64,000 nucleotides of DNA, from NCBI RefSeq assembly GCF_004761875.1, contig NZ_SJEY01000001.1, positions 186,001-250,000 on the forward strand, in the 5' to 3' direction. The notes below the pieces were generated by a model that was not told the DNA's origin, made no database searches, and saw only the letters and a list, made by a program, of their open reading frames with translations. The DNA is from Roseovarius aestuariivivens (GTDB taxonomy: Bacteria > Pseudomonadota > Alphaproteobacteria > Rhodobacterales > Rhodobacteraceae). The translations under genes and the position numbers were made by a program. Positions 16,990 through 25,165 of this stretch are shown here, piece by piece (position 1 is the first letter of the stretch; every line of letters starts with the position of its first letter).

Positions 16990-18189
16990 ATGTCAGACGA
17001 TATTCGCAGTAAGGCCGAGGCGGCGCTGGCCGAGGTGGAGGAAGTCAGCCGGGTGATCCTGCCCGAACCGAAGCCCGCGACCGAGATCGTGGCCCTGGAA
17101 AAGGCCGCGCCCGAGGAAAGCGCCGAGATCCGTCAGCGGATAGACGAGATCGACATGGCCGACACGAACTCGATCGTGTCTTTCGGGTCCGCCGCGCAGG
17201 CCGAGTTGCAGGAGATCTCGCAGGCCATGCTTCAGGGCGTGCGTAACAAGGATGTGGGCCCAGCGGGCAATTCGCTGCGCTCCATCGTCACCACGATCCG
17301 GGGCTTTTCGGTGTCCGAACTCGATGTGCGGCGCGAGCGGACCTTCTGGGAAAAACTTCTGGGGCGCGCCGCGCCCTTCGCCAAGTTCACGGCGCAGTTC
17401 GAGACTGTGCAGGCGCAGATCGACAAGATCACCGATGACCTGCTGAAGCACGAGCATGTGCTTTTGAAGGACATCAAGTCGCTCGACCTGCTCTATGAGA
17501 AGACGCTGCAATTTTACGACGAACTGGCGCTCTATATCGCCGCCGGCGAGGAAAAGCTGAAGCAGCTTGATGACAAGGAGATCCCCGCCAAGGAGCAGGA
17601 GGTGCAGGACGCCCCAGAGAATGACCAGGTGATGAAGGCGCAGGAATTGCGCGACCTGCGTGCGGCGCGCGACGACCTTGAACGCCGGGTGCATGATCTG
17701 AAACTGACGCGTCAGGTGACGATGCAGTCGCTGCCCTCGATCCGGCTGGTGCAGGAAAACGACAAGAGCCTTGTCACCAAGATCAATTCGACGCTCGTTA
17801 ACACCGTGCCGCTGTGGGAGACGCAGCTGGCGCAGGCGGTTACGATCCAGCGCTCGGCCGAGGCCGCCGGTGCGGTGCGCGACGCCAATGACCTGACGAA
17901 CGAGCTTCTGACGGCCAACGCCAAGAACCTGCGCGACGCCAACAAGATGATCCGCGAGGAGATGGAACGCGGCGTCTTCGATATCGCGGCGGTGAAACAG
18001 GCCAACGCGGATCTGATCGGCACCATCGAGGAAAGCCTGCAGATCGCCGATGAAGGCAAAGCACGCCGCGCCGCCGCCGAGGAAGAGCTCAAGAAAATGG
18101 AAAAAGAGCTGCGCGACACGCTGGCCGCCGCCAAGGCGCGCCGGGACGGGGTGGGCGACAACGCCGGCACCGCCGTGCCGCAAGGCTGA
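16990..18189 (+). CDS. telA: TelA-like toxic anion resistance protein
   Basis: A 399-residue soluble, almost entirely helical protein of the TelA/YaaN family, linked to tellurite and cell-envelope stress. Recognisable segments are SIVSFGSAAQAELQEISQAML near residue 58, then RGFSVSELDVRRERTFWEKLLG, TAQFETVQAQIDKI, and the C-terminal ANKMIREEMERGVFDI and QANADLIGTIEESL. The C-terminus is a coiled coil rich in Lys/Glu/Ala. It lies in an operon with XpaC-, SPFH- and zinc-ribbon genes. Its exact biochemical role is unknown; partners in Bacillus (XpaC-YaaN) have the same gene order. Confidence 0.93.
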   Translation: MSDDIRSKAEAALAEVEEVSRVILPEPKPATEIVALEKAAPEESAEIRQRIDEIDMADTNSIVSFGSAAQAELQEISQAMLQGVRNKDVGPAGNSLRSIVTTIRGFSVSELDVRRERTFWEKLLGRAAPFAKFTAQFETVQAQIDKITDDLLKHEHVLLKDIKSLDLLYEKTLQFYDELALYIAAGEEKLKQLDDKEIPAKEQEVQDAPENDQVMKAQELRDLRAARDDLERRVHDLKLTRQVTMQSLPSIRLVQENDKSLVTKINSTLVNTVPLWETQLAQAVTIQRSAEAAGAVRDANDLTNELLTANAKNLRDANKMIREEMERGVFDIAAVKQANADLIGTIEESLQIADEGKARRAAAEEELKKMEKELRDTLAAAKARRDGVGDNAGTAVPQG

Positions 18190-18206
18190 GAGGGCAGGCA
18201 GGGCGC

Positions 18207-19166
18207 ATGGGCAGGCGAATAAGGGCAGGGCGGGCGTGTGCCGCCGTGATCGGGGCGTTCGCGCTTGCGGGGTGTCTGGCCGCGCCGCCGCCCGCGCCGA
18301 CGGCCAAGCCGCAGGCCCGGCCCGCAGGCCTTGTGCCGCCCGCGCCCGAGGGCTCTGCGCCCTCTGCCGCGAGCCAGGCTTTGACGCGCTATTACCGGCG
18401 GCTGGAAAACGACCTTGTGGCGCAGGATCTGATGCGCACCGGCGGTGGCGGGATCGACACGCCCTATACCGACACCGACCTCAAGCGCAATTTCGAGCGC
18501 ATCGCGTTCTACAACGAATACCAGCGCAATGGTGGTCTGCGCCCGTCCGACGGGCGGGCCGGTCGGCTTAAGAAGTGGCGCGTGCCTATCCGTATTGGCG
18601 TGGAATTTGGCGCGAATGTGCCGCAAGAGCACCGCGCGCGCGACCGCGCCAACGTGGCCAAATACGCCGCGCGCCTGGCGCGTCTCACCGGCCATTCGAT
18701 TTCCGTCAGCAACCGGGATCCCAATTTCACGGTCATGATCATGAGCGCCGATGACGGCGCGCAGGCGCGGACGCGCGCGCTTGAAATCATGCCGAATTTT
18801 CAGGAGCCGAACCTCGTCTTCTTCTCGAACCTGCCGCGCGCGATTCAGTGTTTCGTGATCGCGGCGGGCTACGAGAACGAGCATGAGTACCGCGTCGCAC
18901 TGGCCTATATCCGTTCGGAAAACACCGCGCTGCAGCGGCTGGCCTGCATTCACGAGGAACTGGCGCAGGGGCTTGGCCTGGCCAATGACAGCCCGCGCGC
19001 GCGCCCGTCGATCTTCAACGATGACGAGGAATTCGCGCTTCTGACGACGCATGACGAGGAGCTGCTGCGCATCCTCTACAATCCCGCGCTCGAGCCGGGC
19101 ATGTCTTTGGAAGAGGCGCGCCCGATCATCACCCGCATCCTTGCCGGCCGGCTGGGGCCGAGCTGA
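18207..19166 (+). CDS. DUF2927 lipoprotein with metallopeptidase-like HEExxQ motif
   Basis: A 319-residue predicted lipoprotein. The signal ends in lipobox LAGC with Cys23, followed by a Pro/Ala-rich linker. The remainder is a DUF2927-type domain (ARLTGHSISVSNRDPNFTVM, NLPRAIQCFV, CIHEELAQGLGLAND). HEELAQ at 249-254 resembles the HExxH-related motif of zincins, with downstream acidic/His residues (TTHDEELL) that might complete a metal site. Proteolysis is inferred only. The gene lies between telA and the SPFH gene on the same strand, with gaps of about 20 bases, so it is part of the operon. Confidence 0.8.
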   Translation: MGRRIRAGRACAAVIGAFALAGCLAAPPPAPTAKPQARPAGLVPPAPEGSAPSAASQALTRYYRRLENDLVAQDLMRTGGGGIDTPYTDTDLKRNFERIAFYNEYQRNGGLRPSDGRAGRLKKWRVPIRIGVEFGANVPQEHRARDRANVAKYAARLARLTGHSISVSNRDPNFTVMIMSADDGAQARTRALEIMPNFQEPNLVFFSNLPRAIQCFVIAAGYENEHEYRVALAYIRSENTALQRLACIHEELAQGLGLANDSPRARPSIFNDDEEFALLTTHDEELLRILYNPALEPGMSLEEARPIITRILAGRLGPS

Positions 19167-19185
19167 CCATCTCAGGAGGTTTTTC

Positions 19186-20307
19186 ATGGGCATTTTCGAT
19201 TTCCTCTCCGGTGAATTCATCGACGTCATCCACTGGACGGACGACACCCGCGACACGATGGTCTGGCGGTTCGAACGCGAAGGTCACGAGATCAAGTACG
19301 GCGCCAAGCTCACCGTGCGCGAGGGGCAGGCGGCGGTCTTTGTGCACGAGGGCCAGCTTGCGGATGTGTTCACGCCCGGTCTCTACCTGCTTGAGACCAA
19401 CAACATGCCGATCCTGACGACGCTGCAGCATTGGGATCACGGTTTCAGAAGCCCGTTCAAATCCGAGATCTACTTCGTCAACACGACGCGGTTCAACGAC
19501 CTCAAATGGGGCACGAAGAACCCGATCATGCTGCGCGACCCCGAGTTCGGGCCGACGCGCATCCGCGCCTTCGGCAGCTATTCGGTGCGTGTGACCGATC
19601 CCGCCCGGTTCCTGACCGAGATCGTCGGCACCGATGGCGAGTTCACGATGGACGAGATCTCGTACCAGATCCGCAACGTGATCGTGCAGGCCTTTTCCCG
19701 GATCATCGCAGGCAGCGGTATTCCGGTGCTCGACATGGCGGCCAACACCGCCGATCTGGGCAAGCTGGTGGCCAAGGAAATCTCGGTGGTGGTGGCCGAA
19801 TACGGGCTGACGATCCCGGAATTCTATATCGAGAACATCTCGCTTCCGCCTGCGGTGGAAAAGGCGCTGGACAAGCGGACCTCGATGGGATTGGCGGGCG
19901 ATCTTGGCAGGTTCACCGAATACTCCGCCGCCGAGGCGATGACGCAGGCCGCCTCCAACCCCTCGGGCGGGGGTGGCATGGGGGCGGGCCTCGGCATGGG
20001 GATGGGGATGGCGATGGCCAACCAGATGGGCCGGGTCGGGCCGTGGGGCGCCGCGCCGCAGCCGAACACGGCGTCCGTGCCCGCGCCGCCGCCGCCACCG
20101 GTCGAACATGTCTGGCACATCGCAGAGAACGGCCAGACGCACGGTCCTTATTCCAAGGCCGCGCTGGGGCGCATGGCCACGGACGGCAAACTGACGCGCG
20201 ACACCCATGTATGGACCGCAGGGCAGGATGGCTGGATGACGGCGGGCGAGGTTCAGGAACTGGCGCAGCTCTTCACCGTGTTGCCGCCGCCGCCGCCGGG
20301 CGCGTGA
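19186..20307 (+). CDS. SPFH-domain protein with C-terminal GYF_2 domain
   Basis: A 373-residue protein of the virion-core/YdjI-like SPFH group. The SPFH domain covers about 25-250 (LTVREGQAAVFVHEGQLADVF, FGSYSVRVTDPARFL, EISVVVAEYGLTIPEFYIENI). A Gly/Met-rich linker (275-300, GMGAGLGMGMGMAM) and a Pro-rich spacer follow. A GYF_2/DUF4339 domain (WHIAENGQTHGPYSKAALGRM near 315-335, then WMTAGEV) ends the protein. There is no classical transmembrane anchor, fitting peripheral membrane association. A strong CAGGAGGT ribosome site at 19172-19180 fixes the start. Its stop overlaps the next start (GTGA). Confidence 0.9.
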   Translation: MGIFDFLSGEFIDVIHWTDDTRDTMVWRFEREGHEIKYGAKLTVREGQAAVFVHEGQLADVFTPGLYLLETNNMPILTTLQHWDHGFRSPFKSEIYFVNTTRFNDLKWGTKNPIMLRDPEFGPTRIRAFGSYSVRVTDPARFLTEIVGTDGEFTMDEISYQIRNVIVQAFSRIIAGSGIPVLDMAANTADLGKLVAKEISVVVAEYGLTIPEFYIENISLPPAVEKALDKRTSMGLAGDLGRFTEYSAAEAMTQAASNPSGGGGMGAGLGMGMGMAMANQMGRVGPWGAAPQPNTASVPAPPPPPVEHVWHIAENGQTHGPYSKAALGRMATDGKLTRDTHVWTAGQDGWMTAGEVQELAQLFTVLPPPPPGA

Positions 20308-20747
20308 CGCGGGCGGTGATGTCCCGCCAGTTGCTCACCTCGATCCTGCACTGGACGGCGGCGCTGTCGCTGCTGTTCCTGCTGTCGGTCGATAACAGGA
20401 TCTACGGCGCGTTGGGCTGGGTCTTTATCCTGTCCGGCGGCGCGATGGTCGCGATCTGGGCCGTGCTGGGTCTGCAGAACGGCCCCGGTCCGGCACTGAC
20501 CGGGCCGCTGCGCGCGGCCCACCCTTGGCTCAGCCGGGCGATGTATGCGCTATTGGGCTGGTCCGCGCTTTCGCTGGCGCTGGCGAGCCTTGGCGTGACG
20601 CTCCCCGGTCCGCATCCGCGCAGCCTCTTGCTCATCCTGGGCGGCGCGGCGCTGGGCCACGCGATCTTCCACCTCTGGCGGCATACGGCGCTGCGCGACG
20701 GCGCGCTGCGCCGGATCACGCCGCGCCCGTTGCACAAGTATCTCTGA
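20304..20747 (+). CDS. Small four-helix membrane protein, possibly cytochrome b561-like
   Basis: A 147-residue protein with four hydrophobic segments. It starts at GTG 20304 (overlapping the SPFH stop) or at in-frame ATG 20319. Histidines occur in helix 1 (ILHWTAALSLLFLL) and helix 4 (GHAIFHLWRHT), reminiscent of bacterial cytochrome b561 or ferric-reductase-like b-type cytochromes, but the protein is short and not all four ligands are obvious. Its stop overlaps the ATG of the zinc-ribbon gene (TGATG), so it is translationally embedded in the operon. Confidence 0.6.
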   Translation: MTRAVMSRQLLTSILHWTAALSLLFLLSVDNRIYGALGWVFILSGGAMVAIWAVLGLQNGPGPALTGPLRAAHPWLSRAMYALLGWSALSLALASLGVTLPGPHPRSLLLILGGAALGHAIFHLWRHTALRDGALRRITPRPLHKYL

Positions 20748-21847
20748 TGGCTGACACCGCCCCGACCCCGGCCGAGCATCGGTTCCCCTGCGATCAGTGT
20801 GGCGCCGACCTGCGCTTCGATCCCGGGGCGGGGGCGCTGGTCTGCGACTATTGCGGTCACGCGCAGGCAGCCGAACCTGCCGCGCACCCCGTCACGGCCA
20901 TCCGCGAGCTGAGCTTCGACAAGGCCGTCGCCGGGCAGCTGGCCACCGAGGAGATCGAGGAAACCCGGGTCCTGAGCTGCACCAATTGCGGTGCGCAGGT
21001 GGAATTCGCCCCAGATATCCACGCCGCCGAATGCCCGTTCTGCGCCACGCCCGTTGTCACCGACACCGGCACCCACCGGCATATCAAGCCGCGCGGTCTC
21101 TTGCCCTTCGCGCTTGATGAGGGCGCGGCGCGGCGGGCCATGACCGACTGGCTTGGCAGCCTCTGGTTCGCGCCTTCAGGGTTGCAGGACTATGCCCGCA
21201 ATGGCCGCCGGATGCAGGGCATTTACGTGCCCTACTGGACCTTCGATGCCGACACTACCTCGCGCTATACCGGCGAACGCGGCACGGTCTACTACGAAAC
21301 GGTCACCGTCATGCACGAGGGCAAACGCCAGCGTCGTCAGGTCGCCAAGATCCGCTGGACGCCGGCGTCGGGAAGGGTTGCGCGTGCCTTTGACGACGTG
21401 CTGGTGCTGGCGTCGCGATCCTTGCCCGCGCGCTATACCGATGCGCTCGAGCCGTGGGATCTTGGCGCGCTGAAGCCCTACAGCCCGCAATTTCTTGCCG
21501 GGTTCCGCGCCGAGGGCTATCAGGTTCCGCTGGCGACCGGGTTCGAACAGGCGCGGGTGAAAATGGACGCGGTGATCATCCGCGACGTACGGTTCGACAT
21601 CGGCGGCGATCAGCAACGCATCCACCGCATCGACACCGACATGCGCGATGTCACCTTCAAGCATATCCTGCTGCCGGTCTGGCTGGCCGCCTACAAGTAC
21701 CGCGGCAAGACCTATCGCTTCGTGGTCAACGGTCGCAGCGGGCGGGTCCAGGGCGAGCGACCCTGGTCGCCGGTCAAGATCGCCATCGCCGTGGTGCTGG
21801 GCCTCATCGTCGCCGGCGCGGTGGGTTACGTGATGGCCAACAGCTAG
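20747..21847 (+). CDS. Double zinc-ribbon membrane protein (TFIIB-type, YdjG-like)
   Basis: A 366-residue protein with two zinc ribbons: Cys15/18 with Cys33/36, and Cys78/81 with Cys96/99. A ~230-residue beta-rich region follows (YVPYWTFDADTTSRYTGERG, ILLPVWLAAYKYRGKTYRFV), then a single C-terminal transmembrane helix (IAIAVVLGLIVAGAVGYVMA). Such proteins are often mis-annotated as primosomal N'-like. They accompany SPFH proteins in PspA/YdjFGHI-like membrane-stress loci. It is the last gene of the seven-gene operon; a nitroreductase follows 11 bases later. Confidence 0.85.
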   Translation: MADTAPTPAEHRFPCDQCGADLRFDPGAGALVCDYCGHAQAAEPAAHPVTAIRELSFDKAVAGQLATEEIEETRVLSCTNCGAQVEFAPDIHAAECPFCATPVVTDTGTHRHIKPRGLLPFALDEGAARRAMTDWLGSLWFAPSGLQDYARNGRRMQGIYVPYWTFDADTTSRYTGERGTVYYETVTVMHEGKRQRRQVAKIRWTPASGRVARAFDDVLVLASRSLPARYTDALEPWDLGALKPYSPQFLAGFRAEGYQVPLATGFEQARVKMDAVIIRDVRFDIGGDQQRIHRIDTDMRDVTFKHILLPVWLAAYKYRGKTYRFVVNGRSGRVQGERPWSPVKIAIAVVLGLIVAGAVGYVMANS

Positions 21848-21858
21848 GGGGGGTGCGC

Positions 21859-22536
21859 ATGACCGAGGACGCCGAGACGCTCAATCGCCTGATGCAGGCA
21901 CGATGGTCCTGCCGGGCCTTCCGGCCCGATCCCGTCGCCGACGCCGTGATCGAAGAGATCGTGGACACCGCCCGCCATACCGCGAGCTGGAACAACGTCC
22001 AGCCCTGGGAGCTGATCGTGACCCGCGCGCCCGAGACCGAGCGCTTTCGCACGGCGCTTCTGGCCGAGGTCGACAGCGGCGCTGTGCCCGCGCCGGACCT
22101 GTCGTGGCCCGAGGGCTATCCCGGTGTCCTCGGCGACCGGCGGCGGGCCTGCGGTTACGCGCTTTACGAGGCGGCGGGCATCGCACGCGAGGACAAGCCC
22201 GCCCGCGCGCGCCAGTCGCGCCGCAATTTCGAACTATTCGATGCGCCCCACGTCGCGATCCTGCATATCCCGAAGGTGCTTGGCCCCTATGGCGCGCTCG
22301 ATGCGGGCGGCTTCCTGACCGCCTTCATGCTGGCGGCCACCGCCCGGGGCGTGGCCACCATCGCGCAGGCTGCCGTGGCCGCCTATCCGGAACTGATCCG
22401 GCGGCATTTCAACCTGTCCGAGGACCGCGTGGTGCTGTGCGCCGTCAGTTTCGGCTATGCGGACGAGACCGCTGCGGTGAACCGCTACCGGACTGAGCGG
22501 CGCGCGGCCTCCGAGATCCTCGATCTGCGCGGCTGA
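21859..22536 (+). CDS. Nitroreductase family flavoprotein
   Basis: A 225-residue FMN-dependent NAD(P)H oxidoreductase. Typical features are the N-terminal RWSCRAFRPDPV (FMN phosphate binding), ARHTASWNNVQPWELIV, and the C-terminal FGYADETAAVNRYRTER. The substrate cannot be predicted; members reduce nitroaromatics, quinones or thiazole-like compounds. The ATG at 21859 follows a GGGGGGG stretch, and the gene may be transcribed with the preceding stress operon. It is convergent with hsp20, six bases separating the two stops. Confidence 0.9.
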   Translation: MTEDAETLNRLMQARWSCRAFRPDPVADAVIEEIVDTARHTASWNNVQPWELIVTRAPETERFRTALLAEVDSGAVPAPDLSWPEGYPGVLGDRRRACGYALYEAAGIAREDKPARARQSRRNFELFDAPHVAILHIPKVLGPYGALDAGGFLTAFMLAATARGVATIAQAAVAAYPELIRRHFNLSEDRVVLCAVSFGYADETAAVNRYRTERRAASEILDLRG

Positions 22537-22542
22537 CCGGGC

Positions 22543-22959
22543 TCAGCCGGTTTTTATCGCAACCTTTGCGGCCTCGCGTGTCTTGGGCGCCGATTTCGGC
22601 ACCGTGATGGTCAGCACCCCGTCCTTGAGATGCGCCTCCACCTTGTCGCCCTCTGCGTCGCCGGGCAGACGGAAGGTGCGGCTGAACGCGCCATACTGCC
22701 GCTCGGAAAAGAACCACGTATCGCTCTTTTCTTCGCGCTCGGCGGTCTTCTCGCCCTTCACGCTCACCACGCCGTCATGCACGGTGACGTCGATATCCTT
22801 TTCCTCGACGCCCGGCAGTTCAAGGCTGATGCGGTAGGCGCTGTCATCCGCCTTGGCGTCCGAAGCGGGCGACAGCCAGTCGGCCACGCGGGTGCCGAAC
22901 TGGCGGAAAGGTTCGTAAAAGGCCGGCCACATACCGGCAGTGTGCGATTTCTCGACCAT
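22543..22959 (-). CDS. Hsp20/alpha-crystallin small heat-shock protein
   Basis: A 138-residue ATP-independent chaperone that prevents aggregation of unfolded proteins. The alpha-crystallin domain spans about 40-130, with AYRISLELPGVEEKDIDVTV, FSRTFRLPGDAEGDKVEAHL and DGVLTITVPKS; the usual IxI tail motif is weak (VAIKTG). Start ATG 22959 is preceded by GGATGGAG on the coding strand. The upstream region holds an FNR-type palindrome and a hairpin in the presumed 5' leader, pointing to oxygen-linked control. Confidence 0.92.
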   Translation of the reverse strand: MVEKSHTAGMWPAFYEPFRQFGTRVADWLSPASDAKADDSAYRISLELPGVEEKDIDVTVHDGVVSVKGEKTAEREEKSDTWFFSERQYGAFSRTFRLPGDAEGDKVEAHLKDGVLTITVPKSAPKTREAAKVAIKTG

Positions 22960-22980
22960 GTTAGAGCTCCATCCTTGCAA

Positions 22981-22999
22981 CCGGGCAAGATCTGCCCGG
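22981..22999 (-). other. Hairpin in the hsp20 leader
   Basis: A 7-bp GC stem (22981-22987 with 22993-22999) lies about 20 bases upstream of the hsp20 start on its leader. It might be an RNA thermometer element or a processing stem; it is not followed by a T-run, so it is not a classic terminator for the upstream acyl-CoA synthetase gene. Confidence 0.4.
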
Positions 23000-23032
23000 C
23001 GCACACTGTGCTCTGTCCCTCCGACCGCCGCT

Positions 23033-23046
23033 TTGATCGGCGTCAA
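23033..23046 (-). promoter_or_regulatory. FNR/FnrL-type binding site upstream of hsp20
   Basis: The sequence TTGATCGGCGTCAA matches the FNR consensus TTGATnnnnATCAA in nine of ten fixed bases. It is centred about 80 bases upstream of the hsp20 start and just outside the stop of the minus-strand acyl-CoA synthetase gene. FnrL/DnrD-type regulators in Rhodobacteraceae use this motif, so low-oxygen induction of hsp20 is a reasonable inference. Confidence 0.55.
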
Positions 23047-23063
23047 GTCCCGACCTGGTCGTT

Positions 23064-24953
23064 TCAGTCGGTCTTCCACTCCCACGGACGGGTGAACTGG
23101 CCAAGGGTCTCGGCCAGCGCGGTCTCGTCCACGGCGTCGCCGGTCTTTTCAAGCCGGGCCACCAGACCCCGCTTCTTGTCGTCGATCACCTCGGCGACAT
23201 GGGCGGCCACTCCGGCCTGCGAGAGCGCATCGTCGTAGATCCGGGTGATGGCCCGCTTTCGCAGGTCCGGCTTGAAGACCTTGCCGACGGCGGTCTTTGG
23301 CAATTCGTCCAGCACTTCGACGTGGCGCGGCACGGCGGCGCGCTCGTGCACGTGAACCTTGCAGTGCTCGCGCAGCTCTTCACCCGTGACGCTGCCGCCT
23401 TCGACCAGTTCGACATAGGCGCAGGGGATCTCGCCCGCATGCGCATCGGGCTGACCGATCGCACCGGCCATGGCGACCTGCGTGTGCGCCATCAGCGCCT
23501 CCTCGATCTCGGCGGGGTCGATATTGTGCCCGCCGCGAATGATCAGGTCTTTGGCCCGGCCAGTGATCCAAAGATACCCGTCCGCGTCGATCCGGCCCAG
23601 ATCGCCGGTGCGCAGATACCTGTCGTTGAAGAAGAGATCGGCGTTCTTGGCGGCCTCGGTATAGGTGTTGCCCGCATAGACGCCGGGGCTCGAGATGCAG
23701 ATCTCGCCGACCTCGTCGGTGTCGCATTCCACCGAAGCGCTGTTTTTCTGAGTAAAGATCTTCACATCCGTATGCGGAAACGGCACGCCGACCGAGCCGA
23801 CCTTCTTTTCGCCTGAGGGCGGATTGCAGGACACAAGGCAGGTCGCCTCGGTCAGGCCGTAGCCCTCGATCACCGTCATGCCTGTGGCACTCTCGAACCG
23901 CTTGAACAGTTCCAGCGGCATCGGGGCCGAGCCGGAAAACGCATTCTTCACCGTCGAGACATCGGCATCGACCTTGCGCTGCATAAGGGCGGCGACCGCG
24001 GTGGGCACGGTGATGACAAAGGTCGTCTTCCAGCGCTCGCAGAGCTTCCAGAAATTGTCGAACACACCATCGCCGCGATAGCCCGCGGGTGTGGGGAAGA
24101 CCACATGCGCACCGGACTTGATCATCGCCATCAGGATGACGTGACAGGCGAAGACGTGAAATAGCGGCAGCGGGCACATCACGCTGTCCTTCTCGGTGAA
24201 GAGAAGCCGGTGCCCGATCCAGCCGTTATAGACCATGCCGGAAAACTTGTGCTGCGCCACTTTGGGCATGCCGGTCGTGCCGCCGGTGTGGAAATAGGCC
24301 CCCACCCGATCTTCGGTATCCGGGGCGAAGGTCAGCGATTTGGGTTGTTTCTTCATCTCCGCGGCGAAGCTTTTGACATCGGCGTGATGGTTGTCGGGGT
24401 TCTTGGGCCGCACCAGCGGCACGATCCAGCTTTTGGGCGGCGTGAGATAACGGTTGAGATCGACCTCCAGCACCGTGTGTACGCGCGGCGCGTGACGCAC
24501 CGCCTCGGAAAGCTTTTGGGCGATATCGGTCTTGGGGAAGGCGCGCAGGGTCACCACGACATTGGCGTCGGTCTCGCGCAGGATCGCGCCGATCTGCTCG
24601 GGCTCCAGCAGGGGGTTGATCGGGTTGGCGATCCCGGCGACCATCGCCCCGATCGTGGCCACCGCCGTTTCCAGCGTGTTGGGCATGACCAGCGCGACCA
24701 CATCCGTCGGGCCGATCTTGAGGCTGCGAAAGAGGTTGGCGGCCTGGCACACCTGCTCGTGGAACTCTTTCCAGCTGAGCGTGGTCGCCCTGTCCGTGGG
24801 TCCGGAGAAAAGCTGATAGCTTATCGCGGGTCGCTCGGGGAAGGCCGCCGCTGTCTCCGCAAGCATCTGATAGACGGTGGCGGGCACGTCGCGCGCGTCC
24901 CATGGCATTTCGTTCTGGATGTCCAGCACATCCTGCCGCGTGGCAAAGCTCAT
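23064..24953 (-). CDS. Acyl-CoA synthetase (AMP-binding family)
   Basis: A 629-residue adenylate-forming enzyme activating a carboxylic acid to its CoA thioester with ATP. The P-loop-like motif YFHTGGTTGMPKVAQ, the A5-like EGYGLTEAT, the A7-like YLRTGDLGRID and the A10 lysine in ELPKTAVGKVFKPDLR are all present. The first ~60 residues (NEMPWDARDVPATVYQML) match the long-chain/unknown-specificity group common in proteobacteria. Start ATG 24953 is chosen because upstream in-frame sequence is not protein-like. It lies downstream of nothing on its strand; its promoter should lie in the 210-base gap to the divergent Fe(III)-binding protein gene. Confidence 0.92.
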   Translation of the reverse strand: MSFATRQDVLDIQNEMPWDARDVPATVYQMLAETAAAFPERPAISYQLFSGPTDRATTLSWKEFHEQVCQAANLFRSLKIGPTDVVALVMPNTLETAVATIGAMVAGIANPINPLLEPEQIGAILRETDANVVVTLRAFPKTDIAQKLSEAVRHAPRVHTVLEVDLNRYLTPPKSWIVPLVRPKNPDNHHADVKSFAAEMKKQPKSLTFAPDTEDRVGAYFHTGGTTGMPKVAQHKFSGMVYNGWIGHRLLFTEKDSVMCPLPLFHVFACHVILMAMIKSGAHVVFPTPAGYRGDGVFDNFWKLCERWKTTFVITVPTAVAALMQRKVDADVSTVKNAFSGSAPMPLELFKRFESATGMTVIEGYGLTEATCLVSCNPPSGEKKVGSVGVPFPHTDVKIFTQKNSASVECDTDEVGEICISSPGVYAGNTYTEAAKNADLFFNDRYLRTGDLGRIDADGYLWITGRAKDLIIRGGHNIDPAEIEEALMAHTQVAMAGAIGQPDAHAGEIPCAYVELVEGGSVTGEELREHCKVHVHERAAVPRHVEVLDELPKTAVGKVFKPDLRKRAITRIYDDALSQAGVAAHVAEVIDDKKRGLVARLEKTGDAVDETALAETLGQFTRPWEWKTD

Positions 24954-25165
24954 TCTCAATCCTCCAAAAAGCACGGCCCATGATTTGGGGGGCTTTCTCT
25001 CCCGTGGGGCGCAGCATGGGGATGAAGCGGGGGCTGCGCAAGTTTTACGCTGCGTTTGTTTTTCGCCCGCTGAAGATAGGAGCCGGAAAAGCGCTTGACT
25101 CTTTTTGTCGGAAATCCCAGACATTCCTTATCAAATGACTCGGAAATGAAAGGACGCGTTCCAGC

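Noticed and set aside
25095-25123. Housekeeping promoter for the Fe(III)-binding protein gene
   Set aside because: TTGACT is a good -35 box but no acceptable -10 box occurs at 16-18 bases, so only a weak mention was kept in the gene entry.
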